Source of the DNA: Pyropia yezoensis
Lineage: Eukaryota > Rhodophyta > Bangiophyceae > Bangiales > Bangiaceae
NCBI GenBank assembly: GCA_009829735.1
Contig: CM020618.1
Location: 10,941,119 to 11,005,118 of the forward strand
Length of the DNA: 64,000 bases
Direction: 5' to 3'
Both the position numbers and the translations under genes were made by a program. A model generated the notes under the pieces. That model worked only from the letters and a program-made list of their open reading frames with translations, did not search any database and was not told the origin of the DNA. Below are positions 30,698 to 40,233 of the stretch, piece by piece. The number at the start of each line of letters is the position of its first letter. Position 1 is the stretch's first letter.

Positions 30698-31750
30698 ATG
30701 GCGGGTGAGCCGAGTCGGCCTTTGTCCCCGTCTCCGACGTCTCTGTCGGACAAGCGACGGACGGGAGAGGAGGCCCTCGGGACTGAGGAGTCTCTCAGCC
30801 GGGGGTCGGCCATGGAGACGACTCGTCCCGGGCGAGGGTCGGAGGCGGCCGCCTCAGCCGTCCCCGCCCCATCACCTCCTACTGCCCCCTCGGCCGTGGT
30901 CCCACCGGGGGATGGGTCTTCCAACCCGGTGGCGGAAGGGGATGTAACTCCCATCCCCCGCCTTCCCGAGTCACGGCTGCTACTCCCGCCGCGGCCCCGT
31001 CCTCCTATGGGGCCCCGAGCCTGGGCGCCTCCCAAGTCAGTCGGGGAGCTTCCCGACTGCAAGCTCAAGGATGTCTACTTGATCATCCCCGAGCCACGGC
31101 GGACCGACGTATGGTACCGCCGGACTCGTCGGTACCCCAACCAGGTGACTCTACCTGATGGGGTGGTCTGCGACCTACCAGCGCTACTCTGCCTGGCGGA
31201 CGCGCCTGAAGTCCAGGCGTTGTCAACCTCCCTCGCCTTGGGGTCGGGCGACAAGGAGATCGACGACACCCACGCGGTTGTGTCTACCGAGTGGTGTGCC
31301 CTTCCCCGTCCCTACCTGGGCGGAGAGGACGCCCACGCCCAACACGGCGTGGTGCGAGAGGAGTTCCGACTCCGGGGCTCCTCGGGCTTCCTCATCCACG
31401 GGTCGCGGGTGGAGTTCACCCACGTACCTCTGGAGGAGCGTGAGCACCAGTACCCTTTTCTCCCAGGGTGGTGGGGGTGGCCATATGGAACGCTAGAGTC
31501 AGCGGTCGAACGACTTGTTCTTTCCTTGGTGAGAAGAGTGGTGCGTATTCTTCTCGTTTTGTATTGTGCCATAGTCGGCTTTGTTAGTAGAGAATCTTTG
31601 AAGAACCATGGTATGTGTTTGTACTCATGGTTGGCTTGCCGCTCTGCTCTGACTTGGAGCAGGGACTTCATCCCCCGACGTACGAGTGCTACGTCGGCGT
31701 ATAGATATGCCCACAGTCTGGCAGTATCTACGGACCTTCTCTACTGGTAG
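30698..31750 (+). CDS. Antisense ORF protein of retrotransposon E3 (aORF-E3)
   Basis: Plus-strand ORF in a minus-strand element, 350 residues from ATG 30698 (MAGEPSRPLSPSP); the frame is open further upstream through repeat DNA. The N-terminus is Pro/Ser-rich, then comes a compact core: VYLIIPEPRRTDVWYRRTRR, YP..V..PDGVVCDL, RPYLGGEDAHAQHGVVREEF and PGWWGWPYG. The core aligns with the antisense ORFs of E1 and E2. A hydrophobic segment (LVLSLVRRVVRILLVLYCAI) follows. The last 126 bp overlap the 3' end of pol tail to tail. No known family was recognised; the role is unknown. Confidence 0.68.
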   Translation: MAGEPSRPLSPSPTSLSDKRRTGEEALGTEESLSRGSAMETTRPGRGSEAAASAVPAPSPPTAPSAVVPPGDGSSNPVAEGDVTPIPRLPESRLLLPPRPRPPMGPRAWAPPKSVGELPDCKLKDVYLIIPEPRRTDVWYRRTRRYPNQVTLPDGVVCDLPALLCLADAPEVQALSTSLALGSGDKEIDDTHAVVSTEWCALPRPYLGGEDAHAQHGVVREEFRLRGSSGFLIHGSRVEFTHVPLEEREHQYPFLPGWWGWPYGTLESAVERLVLSLVRRVVRILLVLYCAIVGFVSRESLKNHGMCLYSWLACRSALTWSRDFIPRRTSATSAYRYAHSLAVSTDLLYW

Positions 31751-34700
31751 GTCCTCTACAAACTCCCATGTGTCGGAAGTTGGTCCATACCCGAACCACC
31801 TGACTCGGAGCATGAGTCGCCCCGACTCATCATATCCGTGCCCGACAAACTTGTCGAACACCGCCTCCAATGGCTTATTGGAAGAGGTCGGCAAGGATGG
31901 GACTTTCCATGCTTGCAAAGCCCTTTCCCAAGCGGGATCTCCCTCTGGGGGTTCGGGTGCGCGAGTCGCGTGATTCCCATTTATTGTCCGGATACCATCA
32001 TCACTCTCGATGGTTAACCGACGTCCATCCGTTTTAAGGATGTGATATGGTCCCAGAGTCTTGAAGACCAATTTCCCTCCCTTATTGTCGTGGGAGTTAA
32101 CATAAATCCAATCTCCAACTCGGAGCGGATCGCGACGATGTCTGACTCGGACATCGAAGTACCTCTTGTAACGGGCTTGGGCCTTCTCCATAGTAGCCCG
32201 GACAAGGGGTATCATCTCCTCCAGTCTCTGGAGTAGGGAGGCTTTCGCCTGACTCGGTGTTTGAGTCGAAGTCTCACCCTCAGTCTGGGTGAGACGCTCC
32301 ACAGCTACTGACGGAAGTCGTCGGGGGCAGACGAAGGCAAACGGTGCCTCTCCCGTACTACTGTGTACCTGGGAGTTGTATGCTGTCACGAGTAGTGACG
32401 CATAACGAGCCCATGTGACTACATGGTCATGGACATAGTGACGCAACTGGCGCACTAGAGTCCTGTTGAATCGTTCCACCTGCCCATTAGTCTGGGGATG
32501 GTAAGGGGTGGCGAAGTTCGTCTGCACCCCCAACATCTTCATGACTCCCTGATACAGGACGGACGCAAACTGTGGTCCGTTATCCGAAAGGATAGAGTCG
32601 GGGATGCCATAACTGGCAACCCAGACGTCGAGTAACTCACTCAGAACGTCCACGGCTGTGATATCCTTGAGTGGGGATACCCGTGTGAGCTTAGTGAAGC
32701 GATCACACATCACCAGAAGGTACTCATATCCTTCAGGTGTTCGTGGTAGTGGACCGAGTAAGTCCACTGCTATCGCTGCAAACGGCTCTGTTGCAGGAAA
32801 GAGTCTCATGGAAGAAGTCTGCCGGGACTCCATGAGTCTATTCTTTGCGCAAGTCGCGCATGCGGCTACATATCCGTACACATCAGCCACGAGTGATGGC
32901 CAATAGTACTTCTTACGTAGGGTCTGATACATCCTCGTAGACCCTGGGTGTCCACCCAACGGTGAGGAGTGCTCCCGTTGGAGGATACTCTTGCGTAACT
33001 CCTTGGGGACGACGACTTGCTTGTCCCCCTGGGTATATCCCTTACGGCAGAGTATGCCGTTGTCATTCAGGAAGAACCGAGTCGGTTGAGCCTGGTCGAG
33101 CTCCTTCCTGAGTCGTCGACAAAGTTTGTCGCTCTCCTGTGCCTGGACAAACTCATCCAAAGACACGGGTAATAATTTGGCCATGCCAGGCATCCTCGGG
33201 TCGAGGACAGTTCCGGAGCGAGTGGTCACTGCCACATGAGGGAGTTCCTCAGGGATAGGGGAAGTGTCTTTCCCATCCGTCGGTATGCGAGACAACGCGT
33301 CCGCAACCGCATGCTTCGGGCCTGGCCGATATTCAACATCATAATCGAACTCAGCGAGGCAGAGTCGCCATCGATTGAGTCGGTTATTCGTACAGGCTGT
33401 AGTGGTGAGTATCCACTTCAAAGCCTTGTGGTCACATCGAATGAGGAACTTCCTTCCTTCGATGTATGGCCGTAGCATGGAGACTGCCCATACCACGCCA
33501 AGACCCTCTACCTCCGTCACAGAATAGTTCTTCTGGGCGGGTGAGAGTCCCTTACTGAAATAGCCAACGGGTAAATACTCCCCCGAAGGCTGTTGTTGGA
33601 GTAAGCAACAACCGAGTTGGTCGTAACTTGCGTCCACGTCAACGATGTAGTGAGCCCCCGGTCTCGGGATCGCTAACACCGGTGGGTTGCAGAGGAGCTC
33701 TCGCAACCTATCAAACGCTTCTTGCTCCGGGGGTTTGGGAGCATCCAAGCGCTTGGGCATCTTGGAACTTACCAAGTGGTTCAACGGTGCAGACACTTTG
33801 GCATAGTTCGCCACAAAGCGTCTGTATACGTTACACATACCCAGGAAGCTCCTGAGTTGTGTCTGCGTCTGGGGGAACTTCGCCCGACGGATGGCCATGA
33901 GGTTCTTCTCATGGACCAGAATGCGACCTGGCCGGACTATATGGCCGAGGTACTCCACCTCATTACTAAAGAGGTGACACTTCGTAGGTTTGAGTGTTAC
34001 TCCTGCTTCACCCAACAGGGTAAACACTCTGTCCAAGTGGGACAAGTGTTCTTCGGCAGTCCCGGAGAACACAATGATATCGTCCAGATACACCAGGGCG
34101 ATCTGCCACTTGACTCCGGCAAGTATCAAGTCAATAGCACGCTGGAAAGTCGCAGGTGCATTGCAAAGCCCAAAAGGGAGCCGTGTACACTGATAAACTC
34201 CACAGTGACACGTGAAGGTGGTCAAGTGTCTGTCCTCCTTGCGGATGGGTATCTGCCAGTACCCCGCGTTGCAGTCCAACGTGGAAAAGTACTGTGCCTC
34301 ACCGAGTGAGTCAAGGCAATCGTCCATACGGGGTAAGGGGTAACTATCCCTTACCGTCCGCTCGTTTAGCTTACGATAATCGATGCAGAACCGCATCGTG
34401 CCGTCTGACTTGGGCACCAAGACTATGGGACTGGCCCACTCACTTGAGCAAGGCTCAATGACACCCATGTCTTGCATCCGTTGGACCTGCTCTCGGGTGA
34501 GTTCCCGTGAGTCTGGTCCCATACGGTAGGGACTCAGGCGAACTGGCCTAGCCCCTGGCTTCAACACGATTCTGTGTTCGGTGGCCTTGATGAGCCCAAG
34601 GTCACCATTCCACAACTTGTGATGCTTCTGGATTAACTCATCCAGTCGTCCATGTAAACACTCCGGGATGTTCTCCCGATGTACCGTCGGCGACTTAGCC

Positions 34701-35614
34701 GTCGATGAACTCGATTGGTCGGCAGAGCCTGCCATTCCAATATCCTCCCATTGCTGTTGAGTCACAGCAACGACATTCCCCTCAAAGGTAGAGATCGACG
34801 CAATCTTCATGCCTCCGGGGAGTCGTCGAGGTTCCTCCGACGTGTTGAGGACCTCCACCCACCAGGTTTGGTCATCCCCACAAGTCATGGGGCCCCAAGC
34901 AACTTGCACTTGGTGAGTATAATAGACTCGGTCCACGGGGGAAACAAGTCCATTCCCTCGAAACCGTGTGCGTACTCGCACAAAGGTCCTTGATCGGGGC
35001 GGGACTACCGTACCCTTACATACTCGTACATGGGTCGTAGAGCCTCCACCCTTGGGAGAGTTTTCCCTAGGTTGATGAGTCGTAGGGGAAACAGTCCTCC
35101 CTTTACGCAATATGGGGACAGTCTCTCCATTACGCATTCGGATTATCCCTTCCGGTCCACAGACGGCCGGGACATGGAGGTCCAGATAGTCAGTTCCCAG
35201 GAGTACGGGGACTGACATATTGGAGACTACTCCAAAGTTCACCTGCGTCTGGTAGAACCCAATGCAAACAGTCAATGCAATAGACCCAACAATGGGGAGG
35301 AGTCCCCCATTGACATCAAACATACGCCACTCGGGTGAGCCGGCGGGGCTCACATCTGTCCCCTCTGGCAATAAGTCTTGCCTAATGAGAGAGGCAGCAG
35401 AGCCTGTGTCGACTATGACACGAGAGGTAAACTCATATCCATCCTGCAGCCAGAGTCGAGCTGCGACCTGGTAGTTACTCCCTACCAGCACTGACACAAT
35501 CCGACTCGGGTCGTGTTTCTGAGGAGGGGCCTTGTCCCTAGGTCTCACCCCTCGAGGTCGAGTCAGGACCTTCACTCTCCCATGGGTCGGTGAGCGTGAA
35601 GCAACCCGCTTCAT
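31625..35614 (-). CDS. pol: Pol polyprotein of E3: protease, RT, RNase H, integrase, chromodomain
   Basis: One long frame of 1329 residues that looks whole. Retropepsin active site IVDTGSAASLI near the N-terminus; RT with [30 protein letters not shown] and YLDDIIVF; RNase H with DVDASYDQLGC and CDHKALK; integrase with the HHCC finger (ACATCAKNR), AVDLLGPLP, LSDNGPQFAS and YHPQTNGQVERFNR; C-terminal chromodomain VRWFGYGPTSDTWEFVEDL. It starts 38 bp after the gag stop. Whole-looking pol plus near-identical LTRs imply a recent insertion. Confidence 0.92.
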   Translation of the reverse strand: MKRVASRSPTHGRVKVLTRPRGVRPRDKAPPQKHDPSRIVSVLVGSNYQVAARLWLQDGYEFTSRVIVDTGSAASLIRQDLLPEGTDVSPAGSPEWRMFDVNGGLLPIVGSIALTVCIGFYQTQVNFGVVSNMSVPVLLGTDYLDLHVPAVCGPEGIIRMRNGETVPILRKGRTVSPTTHQPRENSPKGGGSTTHVRVCKGTVVPPRSRTFVRVRTRFRGNGLVSPVDRVYYTHQVQVAWGPMTCGDDQTWWVEVLNTSEEPRRLPGGMKIASISTFEGNVVAVTQQQWEDIGMAGSADQSSSSTAKSPTVHRENIPECLHGRLDELIQKHHKLWNGDLGLIKATEHRIVLKPGARPVRLSPYRMGPDSRELTREQVQRMQDMGVIEPCSSEWASPIVLVPKSDGTMRFCIDYRKLNERTVRDSYPLPRMDDCLDSLGEAQYFSTLDCNAGYWQIPIRKEDRHLTTFTCHCGVYQCTRLPFGLCNAPATFQRAIDLILAGVKWQIALVYLDDIIVFSGTAEEHLSHLDRVFTLLGEAGVTLKPTKCHLFSNEVEYLGHIVRPGRILVHEKNLMAIRRAKFPQTQTQLRSFLGMCNVYRRFVANYAKVSAPLNHLVSSKMPKRLDAPKPPEQEAFDRLRELLCNPPVLAIPRPGAHYIVDVDASYDQLGCCLLQQQPSGEYLPVGYFSKGLSPAQKNYSVTEVEGLGVVWAVSMLRPYIEGRKFLIRCDHKALKWILTTTACTNNRLNRWRLCLAEFDYDVEYRPGPKHAVADALSRIPTDGKDTSPIPEELPHVAVTTRSGTVLDPRMPGMAKLLPVSLDEFVQAQESDKLCRRLRKELDQAQPTRFFLNDNGILCRKGYTQGDKQVVVPKELRKSILQREHSSPLGGHPGSTRMYQTLRKKYYWPSLVADVYGYVAACATCAKNRLMESRQTSSMRLFPATEPFAAIAVDLLGPLPRTPEGYEYLLVMCDRFTKLTRVSPLKDITAVDVLSELLDVWVASYGIPDSILSDNGPQFASVLYQGVMKMLGVQTNFATPYHPQTNGQVERFNRTLVRQLRHYVHDHVVTWARYASLLVTAYNSQVHSSTGEAPFAFVCPRRLPSVAVERLTQTEGETSTQTPSQAKASLLQRLEEMIPLVRATMEKAQARYKRYFDVRVRHRRDPLRVGDWIYVNSHDNKGGKLVFKTLGPYHILKTDGRRLTIESDDGIRTINGNHATRAPEPPEGDPAWERALQAWKVPSLPTSSNKPLEAVFDKFVGHGYDESGRLMLRVRWFGYGPTSDTWEFVEDLPVEKVRRYCQTVGISIRRRSTRTSGDEVPAPSQSRAASQP

Positions 35615-35652
35615 TACCGCTGGAGCCTTTGGGTCAGTCTTAGTCCCAGCGG

Positions 35653-37417
35653 CTAGGCGTTTCCCTCATCCGACTCGGATGATGGAGTATCCTTGCCACT
35701 TGAGCTGGGGGAAGAGGTTTCCCCCTTCTCAAGCGTGGACTCATCCTCTGACTTAGGTTGAGTCATGGCCGTCACACGTGTGGTGTGTGGCCGGGTATCC
35801 GAATCAGTCCTCGGAATACCGAGCTTCCCAATACGAGCCAACAGGGCTCTCAAACGAACGTCCAGAGTGGGGCATTGGGCTGCCCAGTGTCCCGACTTGG
35901 AACACTGCCAACACGGCCGATCACTCATCGACGCCGATGGCCCCGCTTTTCCCTGTGACTTATCAGGGATGGCGGCCACCATACCTTCCGTCTCTCGAGT
36001 TGAGGACGAAGGTACTGCAGGGTACGTCCGCGTGTAGGAAGGCATCCTGGCAGTTCTGCGGAAGCGACTTGCTTCCATTCCCTTAACTTCTTTCTCTCGT
36101 TCCTTCCGCTGCTCAGACACGAGCCAGCGGTACTCATCACCCTTAGTCTGGGCGATGCGTGCCAACTCCGCCAGAGTCATGGTCGGAGTATTACGCTCTC
36201 GCACAGTCGCTCGAGCTGCTCGGTGGACACCCTCCACAAAGCGTCCCTTAATGACTCCTTGGGGATATAGGAATCCACAGAGGACGTTCAGCTGACGGAG
36301 TCGTTCAGCGAACTCCCGTTCCTCTTCACCCTTACTCTGGGTGGCGCGGTTGAACTCTTCAACCTGCACAGCCAAGGAAGCCTCGTCTGCGTGAAGACGA
36401 AGGATCCAATTAACCAACTCCAGGTAGGAGGTCACCTCACCCGGATTCCCACCATGCCGACTTGGCATGACGTTCATCACCTCGGAGCGGAGTGGCTCCT
36501 TGGTGAAGTCCTGAAGCATGAAAAACGCTTCAGCTTCAGAGACATCATTGTCATCGCAGGCTTTTGCGAACTTCCGCAAAAACTGGAAGACCTTCAGGGG
36601 TGGAGTCCCGTCCCATTCTGAACGGACCCCGAAGGATTGCGCAACGTGTTTCTTGCGCCGGCCCAGGGTACGGGCCTGGCTATTTGAGTAGGTCAACGAC
36701 TTGTTGACCAACCCATATGTCTCACAGTCGAAGACATCCTTGAACAATGGATTATTCACCACGATCTTTCCTGGGACGACTCTAGTCCCAAGACGGTCCG
36801 TGTGAGTCACACGACCATGTCGAGTAAGATCTTCTTCACCCGACTTGCCACTTGCAGAGGACTCAGACTCCGAGTCCACCTCACGACGGAGAGTACGTCG
36901 AATCTCCCGTCGCTTCTGACGCCTCGAGGCCTGCTCAGGCGGAGGGGTGCTCCCCTTCAACGCCTTCCCCACCTCCTCTCGCACGACTTGTGCGATGGCA
37001 GTCATCACCGAGTTATCCACGATACCGGATGATCCAGGTGGAGCTTGACTCGAGCTCCCACCCGGTCCTTCCGGCACCAGTCGTGGCGCGGACCCACCAA
37101 CCCGGGGTACAGAACTCCCTGTCCCGTCACCTCTGCCGGTCGGCGGTCCCATGCCGAAGTGAGTGTCGTCACTCCCCGAAGAGGTTGCCGGAGCCTGACG
37201 CTGGCTCGGCGCTCCCACCGGAGAAGGGCGAACTCCGCCCGTCTCTTCCTGTGACGGCCTGGGAAGGAACCTGGCCGATCGCCGTCGGGGTCCAACCTCT
37301 GGACCCACCACATCCGCACTGCCCGGCCTGGGTGGTACTCCGCCCGTCGGGGGAGGACTACGCTCCCCCTCCCCAGGTTACACTCGGCGCAATGGGGGGG
37401 TCTCCCTCACCAGCCAT
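35653..37417 (-). pseudogene. gag: gag of E3 (copy left of the gap)
   Basis: Same gag as at 40234-41997, with CCHC zinc knuckle CWQCSKSGHWAAQC near the C-terminus and a serine/glutamate-rich tail. It differs from the second copy almost only by single-base length differences in short runs and is broken near its start. Confidence 0.8.
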
Positions 37418-37734
37418 CTCCACAAGAGTCACGTGGAGTCAACCAAAACGACCAAACGGTGTCCAGAGTCGGGGATCGTCAGCTAGGGAGTTCCTAGAGC
37501 ACGTTTCCACCCCTCCACCTGCCTCAAGGAAGGCGGTGAGGTTTCCCGAAACTCCGGGTCTCCCACCAAGACTCACGGTGGCCAACCTCGTCGCCCAGCG
37601 AACGCTCGGAACGTAGGCGAGTCGATCGTGTCACCGGAAGTCTCGGTGCCGAAGGGGGAGAGGGCCAACTTGGTCCCGTCTCCGGTCAAGGGAGGTACCA
37701 AAGTCGATATCCTCTCCCCCGCTGATCCACCAAC

Positions 37735-37929
37735 TGTAGCAGTACTCCCAAGCACCAACCCCGAGTCAGGGAAGGAAGAGGAGTATTGTCCGATATCCCA
37801 ACTTGGGACACCGGAAGCAAGCACCTCCACACAGCCGAACACGGAACTTGCGTGTGGTGAGCGGGTCCACTCACCAAGGCACGAACAAGATGTGTCGGAG
37901 CCAGACGGTGTTTTCTTGCTTGGCCAGCC
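37735..37929 (-). repeat. Partial internal LTR of E3, cut by assembly gap
   Basis: Starts (plus strand) at TGTAGCAGTAC and follows the E3 LTR for 195 bp until the run of N. A primer-binding site identical to that at 42296-42312 lies next to it at 37716-37732. Confidence 0.85.
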
Positions 37930-38429
37930 NNNNNNNNNNNNNNNNNNNNNNNNNNNNNNNNNNNNNNNNNNNNNNNNNNNNNNNNNNNNNNNNNNNNNNN
38001 NNNNNNNNNNNNNNNNNNNNNNNNNNNNNNNNNNNNNNNNNNNNNNNNNNNNNNNNNNNNNNNNNNNNNNNNNNNNNNNNNNNNNNNNNNNNNNNNNNNN
38101 NNNNNNNNNNNNNNNNNNNNNNNNNNNNNNNNNNNNNNNNNNNNNNNNNNNNNNNNNNNNNNNNNNNNNNNNNNNNNNNNNNNNNNNNNNNNNNNNNNNN
38201 NNNNNNNNNNNNNNNNNNNNNNNNNNNNNNNNNNNNNNNNNNNNNNNNNNNNNNNNNNNNNNNNNNNNNNNNNNNNNNNNNNNNNNNNNNNNNNNNNNNN
38301 NNNNNNNNNNNNNNNNNNNNNNNNNNNNNNNNNNNNNNNNNNNNNNNNNNNNNNNNNNNNNNNNNNNNNNNNNNNNNNNNNNNNNNNNNNNNNNNNNNNN
38401 NNNNNNNNNNNNNNNNNNNNNNNNNNNNN
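37930..38429. other. Assembly gap (500 N)
   Basis: Exactly 500 N, a conventional placeholder length. Left of the gap is an E3 LTR; right of it is the RT region of E3. The missing DNA would hold the rest of that LTR and either the remainder of a tandem E3 copy or nothing at all. Confidence 1.
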
Positions 38430-40195
38430 CTCCTGAGTTGTGTCTGCGTCTGGGGGAACTTCGCCCGACGGATGGCCATGAGGTTCTTCTCATGGACCAG
38501 AATGCGACCTGGCCGGACTATATGGCCGAGGTACTCCACCTCATTACTAAAGAGGTGACACTTCGTAGGTTTGAGTGTTACTCCTGCTTCACCCAACAGG
38601 GTAAACACTCTGTCCAAGTGGGACAAGTGTTCTTCGCAGTCCCGGAGAACACAATGATATCGTCCAGATACACCAGGGCGATCTGCCACTTGACTCCGGC
38701 AAGTATCAAGTCAATAGCACGCTGGAAAGTCGCAGGTGCATTGCAAAGCCCAAAAGGGAGCCGTGTACACTGATAAACTCCACAGTGACACGTGAGGTGG
38801 TCAAGTGTCTGTCCTCCTTGCGGATGGGTATCTGCCAGTACCCCGCGTTGCAGTCCAACGTGGAAAAGTACTGTGCCTCACCGAGTGAGTCAAGGCAATC
38901 GTCCATACGGGGTAAGGGGTAACTATCCCTTACCGTCCGCTCGTTTAGCTTACGATAATCGATGCAGAACCGCATCGTGCCGTCTGGACTTGGGCACCAA
39001 GACTATGGGACTGGCCCACTCACTTGAGCAAGGCTCAATGACACCCATGTCTTGCATCCGTTGGAACCTGCTCTCGGGTGAGTTTCCCGTGAGTCTGGTC
39101 CCATACGGTAGGGACTCAGGCGAACTGGCCTAGCCCCTGGCTTCAACACGATTCTGTGTTCGGTGGCCTTGATGAGCCCAAGGTCACCATTCCACAACTT
39201 GTGATGCTTCTGGATTAACTCATCCAGTCGTCCATGTAAACACTCCGGGATGTTCTCCCGATGTACCGTCGGCGACTTAGCCGTCGATGAACTCGATTGG
39301 TCGGCAGAGCCTGCCATTCCAATATCCTCCCATTGCTGTTGAGTCACAGCAACGACATTCCCCTCAAAGGTAGAGATCGACGCAATCTTCATGCCTCCGG
39401 GGAGTCGTCGAGGTTCCTCCGACGTGTTGAGGACCTCCACCCACCAGGTTTGGTCATCCCCACAAGTCATGGGGCCCCAAGCAACTTGCACTTGGTGAGT
39501 ATAATAGACTCGGTCCACGGGGGAAACAAGTCCATTCCCTCGAAACCGTGTGCGTACTCGCACAAAGGTCCTTGATCGGGGCGGGACTACCGTACCCTTA
39601 CATACTCGTACATGGGTCGTAGAGCCTCCACCCTTGGGAGAGTTTTCCCTAGGTTGATGAGTCGTAGGGGAAACAGTCCTCCCTTTACGCAATATGGGGA
39701 CAGTCTCTCCATTACGCATTCGGATTATCCCTTCCGGTCCACAGACGGCCGGGACATGGAGGTCCAGATAGTCAGTTCCCAGGAGTACGGGGACTGACAT
39801 ATTGGAGACTACTCCAAAGTTCACCTGCGTCTGGTAGAACCCAATGCAAACAGTCAATGCAATAGACCCAACAATGGGGAGGAGTCCCCATTGACATCAA
39901 ACATACGCCACTCGGGTGAGCCGGCGGGGCTCACATCTGTCCCCTCTGGCAATAAGTCTTGCCTAATGAGAGAGGCAGCAGAGCCTGTGTCGACTATGAC
40001 ACGAGAGGTAAACTCATATCCATCCTGCAGCCAGAGTCGAGCTGCGACCTGGTAGTTACTCCCTACCAGCACTGACACAATCCGACTCGGGTCGTGTTTC
40101 TGAGGAGGGGCCTTGTCCCTAGGTCTCACCCCTCGAGGTCGAGTCAGGACCTTCACTCTCCCATGGGTCGGTGAGCGTGAAGCAACCCGCTTCAT
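38430..40195 (-). pseudogene. pol: Partial pol (protease and start of RT) of E3, second representation
   Basis: Repeats the sequence of 33849-35614: retropepsin DTGSAASLI, spacer and RT up to the thumb, then enters the gap. It has a few breaks compared with the intact frame at 31625-35614, mostly of the single-base length type. Confidence 0.8.
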
Positions 40196-40233
40196 TACCG
40201 CTGGAGCCTTTGGGTCAGTCTTAGTCCCAGCGG

